Assembly (NCBI GenBank): GCA_026390495.1
Contig: JAPLFV010000324.1
Coordinates: 1 to 32,834 of the forward strand
DNA length: 32,834 nt
Direction: 5' to 3'
Source: Pseudomonadota bacterium
GTDB taxonomy: Bacteria > Bdellovibrionota_B > Oligoflexia > Oligoflexales > RGVZ01
The translations under genes were made by a program, and so were the position numbers. Positions 6,950-15,370 of the stretch are shown one piece after another. The notes beneath the pieces are model-generated. The model made no database searches, had not been told where the DNA came from, and worked only from the letters and a program-made list of their open reading frames with translations. Every line of letters starts with the position of its first letter. Position 1 is the first letter of the stretch.

Positions 6950-8594
6950 ACAAAGAAAGGCCGTCGCAAACTTAGATAGTATGCGAAGGGTTTTTTCGAT
7001 ACCTGAGAATGCTGACTCGACGTTAAGTCGCATTGAAGAGGAAATTTCTAAGAATCTGCTTGGATTTTTACGCAATAACATCGTGGCTGGAGAAATGGAG
7101 CCAGAGGATTTAGAAAAGGATTTCCAAAATATTAAAATCCCTGATGACCCGATGTTTGTATCTCAGCATGCGGAATTTTTGCTTGAGAAAGTTGTAAAGC
7201 AGTCAGTCCATACTGCATCTCCGAGTTTTATTGGCCACATGACGTCTAGTATGCCCTACTTCATGCTACCTCTAGCTAAGATCATGATTGCCCTTAATCA
7301 AAACACTGTCAAAATAGAAACGTCCAAGGCCTTTACACCTTTGGAAGCCCTGGTTATTGGGATGCTCCACAGGCTCGTGTTTCAGAACGATGACGATTTT
7401 TATCGAAAATGGACTCATAATCATGAACATGCTTTTGGAGTCTTCACAAGCGGAGGAACAACGGCCAACATGACTGGCCTTTGGGTCGCTCGAAATCGCT
7501 TATTAACTCCTAAGGGGTCATTTAAATCTGTGGGAGAAGATGGTCTGCATCTTGGATTAAAGGTTCATGACCTAAACGGACTGGCGATCTTAGTTTCAAA
7601 GCGAGGTCATTACAGCTTGAAAAAAGCTGCTGACATCTTAGGAATTGGCCGATCAAACCTCATTGCGATAGAAACTGACCAACTACAAAAGTGTAAAATA
7701 GACAAATTAAAAGCAACAATATCCAAGTTAAAGCAAGAAAAAATCGGAATAATTTCTATCGTTGGCATCGCCGGCACCACCGAGACTGGAAGCGTTGATC
7801 CTTTGAGTGAAATGGCTAAAATTGCAAAGGATGAGGGCATACATTTCCATGTTGATGGAGCCTGGGGTGCGCCAACATTGTTCTCTGACAAACATCAGCA
7901 TTTACTTAAGGGCATAGAATTGGCCGACAGTGTCGTCATCGATGCGCACAAACAGCTTTACGTACCAATGGGTGCAGGCATGTGCTTGTTTAGAGATGTC
8001 ACTGCCCTTGATTGTATCCAGACCAATGCTCAGTACATCATCCGCAAAGGCTCTAGAGATCTAGGAAAACACACTCTCGAAGGGTCCAGGCCAGGCATGG
8101 CCATGCTGGTTCACTCCGGACTTCAGGTGCTTGGTAAAAAGGGATATGAGCTCTTGATCGATTTAGGAATCGCAAAAGCGCAGCAGTTCGCGAAACTGAT
8201 TCAATCCAATGATAACTTTGAGCTTACCTCTGCCCCTGAGCTAAACCTTTTGACCTATCGCTATCGCCCAAGCGAGCTTAAGGTTCATTTACAATCCAGC
8301 AATTCACCCATAGAAAAAATTATTGCCATCAATATGCTGTTAAATGAATTGACCGTAAATATTCAAAAAACACAACGAGACAGAGGCAAAACCTTTGTTT
8401 CTCGGACTAGTTTTGAGATGCCGCTTTACGATCAGCAAATCCTAACAGTCTTTCGTTGCGTACTTGCTAATCCCCTGACAACGCGGCAGATATTAGCCGA
8501 CATTCTGTTAGAGCAAGAAATGATTGCCAAGGATGAGATGTTAAAAATGGATTTCCAAACAAAAATAAATGAGGTTTCAAAAAGGTATCACTGA
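6933..8594 (+). CDS. panP: PLP-dependent aspartate 1-decarboxylase PanP (non-orthologous replacement of PanD)
   Basis: A 553-residue group II PLP decarboxylase resembling the PanP family described from Vibrio, which makes beta-alanine from aspartate for pantothenate and coenzyme A. Family-typical stretches are visible: SVHTASPSFIGHMTSSMPYF near residue 91, KIETSKAFTPLEA, FTSGGTTANMTGLWVARNRL, RGHYSLKKAADILGIGR, IVGIAGTTETGSVDPL, HFHVDGAWGAPTLF and DAHKQLYVPMGAG. The Schiff-base lysine is Lys340, with Asp308 contacting the pyridine nitrogen. The start is uncertain: ATG 6933 (used here) overlaps the PilZ-like gene by 17 bases, ATG 6981 is possible, and ATG 6861 would overlap by 89 bases. None has a strong Shine-Dalgarno. 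No panB, panC or panD lies nearby. A glutamate or cysteine sulfinate decarboxylase is the main alternative. Confidence 0.88.
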   Translation: MNQETKQRKAVANLDSMRRVFSIPENADSTLSRIEEEISKNLLGFLRNNIVAGEMEPEDLEKDFQNIKIPDDPMFVSQHAEFLLEKVVKQSVHTASPSFIGHMTSSMPYFMLPLAKIMIALNQNTVKIETSKAFTPLEALVIGMLHRLVFQNDDDFYRKWTHNHEHAFGVFTSGGTTANMTGLWVARNRLLTPKGSFKSVGEDGLHLGLKVHDLNGLAILVSKRGHYSLKKAADILGIGRSNLIAIETDQLQKCKIDKLKATISKLKQEKIGIISIVGIAGTTETGSVDPLSEMAKIAKDEGIHFHVDGAWGAPTLFSDKHQHLLKGIELADSVVIDAHKQLYVPMGAGMCLFRDVTALDCIQTNAQYIIRKGSRDLGKHTLEGSRPGMAMLVHSGLQVLGKKGYELLIDLGIAKAQQFAKLIQSNDNFELTSAPELNLLTYRYRPSELKVHLQSSNSPIEKIIAINMLLNELTVNIQKTQRDRGKTFVSRTSFEMPLYDQQILTVFRCVLANPLTTRQILADILLEQEMIAKDEMLKMDFQTKINEVSKRYH

Positions 8595-8741
8595 AGTCAT
8601 GAACTTCTGTGAATATTGGCCAAGCAGTGTTTTCGGCCTAAACAGAGAATCTATATTGGTATTTCAGGGCAAAAATCAAAAGAATATTATTGTCCTAGCC
8701 AAACATCAAAAATCAAAAATCAATCAACAACTCTAAAACTT

Positions 8742-8784
8742 GGCCTCTTCCAAAACAACAGCATAGTCTAGTTTGAAAGAGGCC
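8742..8784 (-). terminator. Candidate terminator after the GlcG-like gene
   Basis: GGCCTCTT at 8742-8749 and AAGAGGCC at 8777-8784 are perfect complements, extended by CAAAAC and GTTTG inside the loop. Read on the minus strand it starts a few bases after the stop codon and is followed by AAGTTTTAG. The U-tract is short. On the plus strand it could also stop transcripts leaving panP. Confidence 0.55.
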
Positions 8785-8790
8785 TTAGTA

Positions 8791-9546
8791 CTATTTCTTG
8801 TTTGAAACGGTCAATCCCTTGGCAATCTCAGTTGCTTTTGCAGAACAAGTTGGATGCCCAAAACCGCCTGCTGACTTGCCAGATTCTGATATGTCATGAA
8901 TCATATTATCGTCACCAGCACTGCTGATTCCACCAGGGATTTTATCTAACCCCAATTCAGCACGAATTCTCCAAGCAATGATATGATCGGCGCAACTGGA
9001 ATCACCACTTACGCCAAGCCCGCCAACAACGTTGGTGCTTCCTGATTTATAGAGACCGAGTCCGCCCCCAAAAACATTGACGCCACCAATTCTATTTCCC
9101 ATCAATGCATCTGATGAGGTACCCCAATTTGAGGAGTTGCCGACATAAGCTACTTGACCATTGACTGGATTACTTTCCTGCAATCCAAATAAACTTGCGC
9201 CTGGCTGCACTGCAGAAAACAAATTTGCCGTAGAAAGGGCTAACTTGTTATTTGAAAATGCATTCGCGGTACTAGCTTTCTGAGCAGATATGACTCGACT
9301 ACCGGGCCATGCATCTCCCACCTTCGCGACCGCACACACAGTTCCATCACGGTGAACGATTGTCGCCCACATCATATTTGGAGAGAAAATACCTCCATTA
9401 TCCATAGCCACGACTTTGGTCAGCGCGGAACTTAATAATTTAAAAGAAGGCAAATCAGAGCAAACTTTTGCTCCAAAACCTTTAGCAGAAAATCCTAAAG
9501 TAAATGCACTCGCAACCATCAACGCACCGTAAGTTCTCATAGTCAT
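8791..9546 (-). CDS. Exported GlcG/HbpS-like (DUF336) protein
   Basis: A 251-residue protein with an N-terminal signal peptide (MTMRTYGALMVASAFTLGFS, cleavage likely after KGFGA). The mature part carries GlcG/HbpS family features: a leading ALTKVVAMDNGGIFSPNMMW, then IVHRDGTVCAVAKVGDAWPGS, and a glycine-rich core with GGVNVFGGGLGLY and VVGGLGVSGDSSCADHIIAW. HbpS members bind haem and are linked to redox sensing, whereas GlcG accompanies glycolate oxidation. This copy is longer than the usual 130-160 residues and has four cysteines (in KVCSD, TVCAV, SSCAD and PTCSA) that could pair in the periplasm. The start at 9546 has GGAGG at 9556-9560, nine bases away; a longer frame to 9594 would run through the terminator of the upstream gene. 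No glycolate or haem genes adjoin, so its role is open. Confidence 0.75.
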   Translation of the reverse strand: MTMRTYGALMVASAFTLGFSAKGFGAKVCSDLPSFKLLSSALTKVVAMDNGGIFSPNMMWATIVHRDGTVCAVAKVGDAWPGSRVISAQKASTANAFSNNKLALSTANLFSAVQPGASLFGLQESNPVNGQVAYVGNSSNWGTSSDALMGNRIGGVNVFGGGLGLYKSGSTNVVGGLGVSGDSSCADHIIAWRIRAELGLDKIPGGISSAGDDNMIHDISESGKSAGGFGHPTCSAKATEIAKGLTVSNKK

Positions 9547-9555
9547 GTACAGGAG

Positions 9556-9560
9556 CCTCC
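9556..9560 (-). promoter_or_regulatory. Ribosome binding site that sets the GlcG-like start
   Basis: On the minus strand GGAGG (9560-9556) lies nine bases before ATG 9546 and 15 before ATG 9540. This favours 9546 and excludes the longer frame starting at 9594. Confidence 0.65.
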
Positions 9561-9575
9561 AAGGAATAAATGAAT

Positions 9576-9605
9576 AAAAAAAAACAGGCCGCACAGAGGC
9601 GGCCT
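9576..9605 (-). terminator. Intrinsic terminator of the POT transporter gene
   Basis: On the minus strand AGGCCGC and GCGGCCT (9605-9599 and 9592-9586) form a seven-pair GC-rich stem with a six-base loop, followed by G and nine T residues (A-run at 9576-9584). It begins about 20 bases after the transporter stop codon and ends 30 bases before the GlcG-like start, so it lies between the two genes and could sit in the leader of the second. Confidence 0.88.
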
Positions 9606-9624
9606 TATTTCAAAAAATGACGCC

Positions 9625-10962
9625 TTAATGGCTTGCGACACTATCTGAATGAACAAAAGTTTGACCTTTGTACGTCCGGCTATAGAACATATATATCAAT
9701 GATGCCCCAAGCATTAGCCAAGTAAAGAACATGTAGTAATCTACGCCACTGATAGTCGATTTACCCTCTGCGTCTTGGATAAAAATATTTACCGCGGAAG
9801 TTATCTGATTACCCAATGTTACACTCAATAGATAGAGACCCATGACCAAAGATTTAAGCGAGTTTGGAGATTGAGTATAACTGAATTCAAGAGCGGTTAC
9901 TGAAACCAAAACTTCTGCAGCAGTTATAATTGCAAACGCAGCGACCTGCCATAAAATGGACACTTGTCCACCGCCTTCGATCAACTTCTCTGCAAAGGCA
10001 GTGATCGCAAACGATATCACACACAAGAAGAAACCGACCCCGATCTTTCTTAATGGCGTAATATCTACAAATTTACCCACAATTGGATAAACCAAAAAAT
10101 TAAATAAGGGAACAAATAGCATAATCAAGATTGGATTGACTGCCTGAATCTGTGACGAGAGTATCTCAAATTGAACAAATCCTAGGTTGACCATCCGATC
10201 CATTTTCTCAGCTTGTAAAACCCATGAAGAGCCAGTTTGGTCATAGAGTGACCAGAAAAAGGCAATAAAAAAGTAAAGAATCGCCAAATTAAACAACGCA
10301 GTCTTTGCAGCAGGGCTCTTCAGCTCTTTGACGTAATGGGCAGCACCGACTGGAGGAATGGTTGTAAAAACATCTCGACCAAGCCAAAAGACAAATGTTG
10401 CCAGCAACATCAATACACCAGGAACTCCAAATGCAACTCCGGATCCGTAATTCTGCAATAGCCAAGGTGTCGCAAGAGTAGAAAAGAAAGCACCAAAGTT
10501 AATTGAAAAGTAGAACCACGAAAAAACACTACTGATTAGGTCTTTATTTTTTACTGTAAACTGATCACCCACATGAGCTGAAACACATGGTTTAATTCCA
10601 CCGGCACCAATAGAAATCAATGTAAGCCCGGCCATAAGACCCATTCTTGACTCAAACATTGAAAGCACCAAATGACCAAGACAATAAACAATCGACAAAT
10701 TCATGATCGTCTTATACTTGCCCCAGAAAATATCAGAAATTAAAGCTCCAACAATCGGAAAGAAATAAACGGCGCTACTAAAATTGTGATACCAAACCAT
10801 TGCCTCAGGTTCGGTAAAAACATTTTTTCCGGTGGAATCCAGCAAATACTTTGTCATAAAGATCATTAAAATGGTCTTCATTCCATAAAAACTAAACCGC
10901 TCTGCAGCCTCGTTACCGATGATGTACGGAATTCCCTTTGGCATTTGTGCCGTGGCGCTCAT
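9625..10962 (-). CDS. POT/PTR2-family proton-coupled oligopeptide transporter
   Basis: A 445-residue inner-membrane protein of the major facilitator superfamily with about 12 predicted helices. It imports di- and tripeptides together with protons. The family motif ExxERFxxxG is EAAERFSFYG at residues 18-27, and the PTR2 signature is FYFSINFGAFFS. The helix-4 lysine is present in GAGGIKPCVSAHVGDQF, and the helix-7 motif FFWSLYDQTGSSW matches substrate-site residues of the family. It is somewhat shorter than the usual bacterial members (around 490), which often have two extra helices. The start ATG at 10962 follows AGGGAGA. It lies 124 bases downstream of the GH31 gene on the same strand and has its own terminator. 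Whether it shares the xyl-GH31 transcript is not clear. Confidence 0.92.
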   Translation of the reverse strand: MSATAQMPKGIPYIIGNEAAERFSFYGMKTILMIFMTKYLLDSTGKNVFTEPEAMVWYHNFSSAVYFFPIVGALISDIFWGKYKTIMNLSIVYCLGHLVLSMFESRMGLMAGLTLISIGAGGIKPCVSAHVGDQFTVKNKDLISSVFSWFYFSINFGAFFSTLATPWLLQNYGSGVAFGVPGVLMLLATFVFWLGRDVFTTIPPVGAAHYVKELKSPAAKTALFNLAILYFFIAFFWSLYDQTGSSWVLQAEKMDRMVNLGFVQFEILSSQIQAVNPILIMLFVPLFNFLVYPIVGKFVDITPLRKIGVGFFLCVISFAITAFAEKLIEGGGQVSILWQVAAFAIITAAEVLVSVTALEFSYTQSPNSLKSLVMGLYLLSVTLGNQITSAVNIFIQDAEGKSTISGVDYYMFFTWLMLGASLIYMFYSRTYKGQTFVHSDSVASH

Positions 10963-11086
10963 AAACTCTCCCTTTCAGTTAAAGAAAAACAATCTCAATA
11001 CGACGATCAAGTCTCAATCTAATAAATTGTTGAATTACAAATTCAAGATTGGCCAACCGGTTTAACATAGCTGTGCACAAGCCGCA

Positions 11087-14000
11087 CTAAAAAAACCGAC
11101 GCCAAAAATTTCCTTTTGCCACTCCCTGAAATCCAAAATAGTTAGTGGAATTAAAAATATTATTGTCGCCCTGCTGCCACTCCACCCTACGACCTGTTGA
11201 GTGAGGATAAATTTTGACGCATTTCCATTCAATCCTTTGAGAAAGCGGCAAATTTGGCACAATTCCGGTCCAAACTCCTCTCAAAAATCCATTGGTATTC
11301 AAAGGAACAGCTTTCTGTACGTCCCACTCACCAAGCTTAGAATCCGATCCAACAACATACATCCCATAGCTTCGCTGCGTGGTGTCCGTATCCTTGCAAC
11401 TAAAATGTGTCGACGTCTGCAAAGTTTGGTTATCTTCCCACACGACAGCAACTTTTTGGCCCTGACGAATATCAGAAAGACTTAAAATAACTTCAACGTC
11501 AAACTCAGATTTGCCTGGAAAATAACAACTACCGTCAGTCCAGGTACCGGACTCCCACTGATCCGGGTGACATTTTAGAATCGAATGATTCTCAATCTGC
11601 ACAGACTTTACTCGGCGAGATCCCGGAGCATGAAATGTGATATGCCATTGTCTTAAAAATCCGCTGCTAACAAATGGACCTACAGAGGGAAAAATAGTCA
11701 ATTCAGTTTGATTTAAATCAGTCGTTACTTGCTCAATTTTAGTCACTCTATATTGTCCGGTTCGGTAGGCATTTGTCACACCATCATCTTCATAAAGTTC
11801 AAAAGAAGATACCTGCGATGTTGAGCCATTTTGATCATCGACAAAGACATGAAGACCGAGGGCGTCTCGAGCTATATTCTTCTCCGAAACAAGGCCTTTC
11901 TTAGCAATAATATCACGCTCCAATTGAACTGGTATTATAGCGCCCGCTCTTGCAAAAACTGGCAATTGAAACAGTCCATCACGGTACAAAGGATATCCAG
12001 ATAAGGTTCTATTCGGTAGATTATCACTTACAATGAATTCGCCAGTCCTCCAGTCATACCATCGACCCGCTGGAAACGAGACTTCAGCTTCATAGTTTGC
12101 CTGTTTAGATGCGGAAACGACCATTAACTGGCCTAACATCCTTTGATTTACAATATCTCTAGCAGACGCATCACTTGGAAAAGCCATTGCCAACGGGGTC
12201 ATCAAAGGGTCACCACTCTTAAACGCGTTGAACCCAAGTGAGTAATAATATGGGACCAGCTTGTAGCGCTCAATTAAATTCGCTTTATTGCTTTCTACAT
12301 GTCCAATGCGATTGGGTGCAGTGATTCTGTTATTATCTAAATTCATGACATGGCTTCTAAAAGGAACATCGAGCCAACTTGCGTTTGCAAACCATTGCGT
12401 AAAATTCTCTTTAGTTTCAATTTCGGTCAAAGGCTCACCATCAAACTGATTTCGGTGAAATCCACCGATGTCACTGCTGTAATAGTCAAGACCACTCCAA
12501 GACAATTGAGCATGTGCCGCAATATGTCCGGATAATGATTCTAAATTACCACCGATATCGCCCGACCATAGGCTTGCACCAAATTTCTGCATTCCTATAT
12601 TGCCAGTGCGTAAAATCGAATATGGTCTTTGACTGACCAAATTCCTCTCATAGCCTTCATAAAGGCTCTTCACCCAAAGCCACGAGAATAAATTATGAAT
12701 ATCTTGATGGGCTTTTTTCCCACTATCACCGGCACCATGATAACAACTTGTAGCGTCAAACATTTCGGGCTCGCCTAAATCTAACCAATGACCCATTAGA
12801 CCCAAATCCACCAATTTTTGCCTCTTGGAATCATGCCAAAAAGCTGCTCCATCTGGATTAGACCAATCGATCATTCCACCGCGCCCCCACCATTCGCTGG
12901 TATTGCCTGTGACTTGACCCGTCAAATAGCTTGGTTGGTTCGGATAGCCACACTTATGAGCCAAATACCCTCGCTCTCCAAAATAATCATACTCTGGTAA
13001 AGCCTTTCCAACATAGCTCTCTTCAATTGGAATGAGACCAATGCCCTGCCGAGAATACCGATCTATATTTCGTTTCGGCTCAGGAAACTTTGATTCATCA
13101 AACCGTAATTTCCCCATCGCGGTAAAATCACTGCCAGGCGTCACATTTCCAAACCACTGTAGATCAAGAAAGAAACCATCAATTGGGAAACGATCTGATC
13201 GCATTGAATTCAATCGTTGGTCAATTTCTTGCCAATCATCATACCCATACTCGCTCATCCAAAAACCAAAAATCTTCTTTGGCGGCAATAGAGGCTTGCC
13301 AGTCAATGTCATCAATTTCTTGCGAGCCTGTAAAGGATTTGTATAGACACCAACAAATCCGGCAATTGAATCTCCAAACATGCCAATGTTCCAGGTGCTG
13401 GTACTCAAATCCCATGTTTGTTTATAAACGTTATCTAAAATGAATAAATGAGTTTCCTCACCGCCACCTAAGGAATATGTCACAGGAAAAATAACTTCAC
13501 CTACAGCACCGCCCAGATGACTTTTCATGAAATTGCCATAATCGCCAGCTGTTTGAGTCACGCGGCCAAGTCTATTTGCGTAGATATCACCCTTTTCATC
13601 GAATGTTTGTCCAAGTCCATAAACATGAGTCAAACCAGAAGTTTCAATTTTTAAATTCTTCCAAGACCTTTGTAGTCCTCCAGCGCAATAGGTTCCGATA
13701 AGTCGATTCGACAATCTTGCTGAAACCTCAAAACAGATTCCTTTGATTTCTACAACTAGATCCGATGTTTTAAATCGGCTTGACGTTTCTTCGATAAATG
13801 TTGGTGCGCCGGTGAACTGAGCATCCGCAAACAACGGAGACCTTTTAATCGGTCTTTCGGCGTTTTCAGAAGTTCCAGATCCAAACTCAAAATGAATCAT
13901 TTCATTGGATAGAAACTCCAGTTTTAACCACTGATTTCCTAATGCTACGTACCTCCTATTAGTAAAATCAGAAGATTTACGGGGGCCTTCCGTCAGAACA

Positions 14001-14104
14001 TCCGCTTTGGCTTCAAAACTTGCTAAGCCAAAAGTCATCAGAAATACCACTGACAACAGAGGTGAAAAAGTCGACGTTCCAACCCTCAAAGATAAATTCC
14101 TCAT
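11087..14104 (-). CDS. Secreted GH31 alpha-glycosidase with C-terminal CBM20 starch-binding domain
   Basis: A 1005-residue exported glycoside hydrolase. Residues 1-34 are a signal peptide (ending ASFEAKA). Residues about 50-270 form the N-terminal beta-sandwich typical of GH31. The catalytic barrel (about 275-640) has the nucleophile Asp442 in GHWLDLGEPEMFD and the probable acid/base Asp516 in SLWSGDIGGN; FFLDLQWFG at 311-319 is a further family motif. Residues about 640-800 are proximal and distal beta domains. Residues about 913-985 match CBM20: YVVGSDSKLGEWDVQKAVPL, then RIEWKCVKI and VEWQQGDNN, the tryptophans forming starch-binding sites. This argues for alpha-glucosidase or transglucosidase action on starch-like glucans rather than alpha-xylosidase, although it follows a xylose-type importer by 24 bases. 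The start ATG has AGGAGG seven bases upstream. GH31 is firm, substrate is inferred. Confidence 0.93.
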   Translation of the reverse strand: MRNLSLRVGTSTFSPLLSVVFLMTFGLASFEAKADVLTEGPRKSSDFTNRRYVALGNQWLKLEFLSNEMIHFEFGSGTSENAERPIKRSPLFADAQFTGAPTFIEETSSRFKTSDLVVEIKGICFEVSARLSNRLIGTYCAGGLQRSWKNLKIETSGLTHVYGLGQTFDEKGDIYANRLGRVTQTAGDYGNFMKSHLGGAVGEVIFPVTYSLGGGEETHLFILDNVYKQTWDLSTSTWNIGMFGDSIAGFVGVYTNPLQARKKLMTLTGKPLLPPKKIFGFWMSEYGYDDWQEIDQRLNSMRSDRFPIDGFFLDLQWFGNVTPGSDFTAMGKLRFDESKFPEPKRNIDRYSRQGIGLIPIEESYVGKALPEYDYFGERGYLAHKCGYPNQPSYLTGQVTGNTSEWWGRGGMIDWSNPDGAAFWHDSKRQKLVDLGLMGHWLDLGEPEMFDATSCYHGAGDSGKKAHQDIHNLFSWLWVKSLYEGYERNLVSQRPYSILRTGNIGMQKFGASLWSGDIGGNLESLSGHIAAHAQLSWSGLDYYSSDIGGFHRNQFDGEPLTEIETKENFTQWFANASWLDVPFRSHVMNLDNNRITAPNRIGHVESNKANLIERYKLVPYYYSLGFNAFKSGDPLMTPLAMAFPSDASARDIVNQRMLGQLMVVSASKQANYEAEVSFPAGRWYDWRTGEFIVSDNLPNRTLSGYPLYRDGLFQLPVFARAGAIIPVQLERDIIAKKGLVSEKNIARDALGLHVFVDDQNGSTSQVSSFELYEDDGVTNAYRTGQYRVTKIEQVTTDLNQTELTIFPSVGPFVSSGFLRQWHITFHAPGSRRVKSVQIENHSILKCHPDQWESGTWTDGSCYFPGKSEFDVEVILSLSDIRQGQKVAVVWEDNQTLQTSTHFSCKDTDTTQRSYGMYVVGSDSKLGEWDVQKAVPLNTNGFLRGVWTGIVPNLPLSQRIEWKCVKIYPHSTGRRVEWQQGDNNIFNSTNYFGFQGVAKGNFWRRFF

Positions 14105-14128
14105 AGTAAACCTCCTAATAGGAAAGTG

Positions 14129-15262
14129 CTAACGACTAGATTTCTGCGAAACAACATCGAGCCAAACTGCAGCAACAAGGACGACCCCTTTGACAATGTA
14201 TTGCCAAAAAGATTCCAAATTCGCCAATGACATACCATTATTCAAACTCTCCATGACCAGGGCGCCTAAAATCGCGCCGTAAATCGTTCCCTTCCCACCC
14301 ATGAGAGACGTGCCGCCAATGACACATGAAGCGACAGCATCCAACTCAAGCAATTGTCCCGCATCTGGTTGCGCACTTTCAACTCTGGCTGTTAAAATCA
14401 TGGCACCAATGGTCGTAAGAAGACCCATTAACAGAAAATTGCCGAGGACAATTTTACGAACGTTAACCCCAGATAGATGAGCCGCTTCAACACTACCTCC
14501 GACTGCGTAGACGTGCCTTCCAAAAACCGTCTTTGTAGCAATAAAATGAAATGCAACCATAATCACGATCATTAGCAAAACTGGATAAGGTATCCCTTCA
14601 TAGCGACTCATCGTCGAATTGAATAAAAGGACTCCAGAACTAAAGGCAACAATCATTGCCAATGTGGACCCAAATCCACTGGTGGAAACACCATGAGCTA
14701 CTGAGTTTCGATATTTTTGAACGCGTAAGGAAGCAAAAATAACGATAGCAACAAAAGTAAGAACCCATCCAGCCTCTTGACCTAAATATGCAGATCCAAA
14801 AGTCTTAATCCAACTGTCTTCGAGAGGAATTGTTACCCCTTCCGTGACACCCATCGATGCACCGCGAAATATCATCATTCCAGCAAGAGTCACAATAAAC
14901 GCTGGAACTTTTTGAAAGGCAGTAAGCCATCCTTGAACGGCACTAATTGCAATTCCACTCACCAGAGTGACCATCAAAGCACTTTCTGCCGACCAACCCT
15001 TTTGCATTAACATCGTCAATATGACGCCAAGAAAACAAACGACACTTCCAACGGAAAGATCAATATGTCCAGCCACGATAATTAAGACCATTCCGATTGC
15101 TAAGGTTCCGGTCACGGTCATTTGTCTAAACAGATTGCTAAGATTCCTCGGCTGTAGAAAAGCTCCATCTGTGACCCATTGAAAAATGATCCAAATAGCA
15201 ATCAACGCAAAAACCATCGTTAACATGCGCCAAGATTGCTTTAGACGGCTAGCTAAATTCAT
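14129..15262 (-). CDS. xylH: ABC transporter permease, xylose type (XylH)
   Basis: A 377-residue inner-membrane permease of the ribose/xylose branch (BPD_transp_2), with about ten hydrophobic segments. GMVLIIVAGHIDLSVGSVV (residues about 57-75) is the family's hallmark in the second/third helix, and GRHVYAVGGSVEAAHLSGVNV around 249-269 is the cytoplasmic EAA-like loop that contacts the ATPase. GGTSLMGGKGTIYGAILGAL near the end is also diagnostic. Its length is close to E. coli XylH. It forms the channel for the sugar captured by the XylF-like protein. The ATG at 15262 follows AAGGAGA. The gene lies between xylG and the GH31 gene on one strand. Specificity is inferred from the strongly xylose-like XylF. 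Confidence 0.9.
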   Translation of the reverse strand: MNLASRLKQSWRMLTMVFALIAIWIIFQWVTDGAFLQPRNLSNLFRQMTVTGTLAIGMVLIIVAGHIDLSVGSVVCFLGVILTMLMQKGWSAESALMVTLVSGIAISAVQGWLTAFQKVPAFIVTLAGMMIFRGASMGVTEGVTIPLEDSWIKTFGSAYLGQEAGWVLTFVAIVIFASLRVQKYRNSVAHGVSTSGFGSTLAMIVAFSSGVLLFNSTMSRYEGIPYPVLLMIVIMVAFHFIATKTVFGRHVYAVGGSVEAAHLSGVNVRKIVLGNFLLMGLLTTIGAMILTARVESAQPDAGQLLELDAVASCVIGGTSLMGGKGTIYGAILGALVMESLNNGMSLANLESFWQYIVKGVVLVAAVWLDVVSQKSSR

Positions 15263-15340
15263 GTATCAAACTCTCCTTGCCATTCAAAAAATCTCAAAAA
15301 ACAAACAGTACAACAAAAACCATTCACAATCGAAAACACG

Positions 15341-15361
15341 TTTCTTCAAAACACGAAGAAA
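15341..15361 (-). other. Intercistronic stem-loop between xylG and xylH
   Basis: TTTCTTC (15341-15347) and GAAGAAA (15355-15361) form a seven-pair perfect stem with a seven-base loop, starting about ten bases after the xylG stop on the minus strand. It is A/T-rich with no following T-run, so RNA processing or protection is as likely as termination. Confidence 0.4.
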
Positions 15362-15370
15362 ATATTAAAT

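Noticed and set aside
8700-8725. Repeated TCAAAAA units near the panP 3' end as a CRISPR or tandem repeat
   Set aside because: Only two or three imperfect copies of a low-complexity A/T-rich word without spacers.
11062-11262. 66-codon minus-strand frame over the end of the GH31 gene
   Set aside because: It is an alternative frame of the GH31 coding region, whose own frame continues through CBM20 to its stop.
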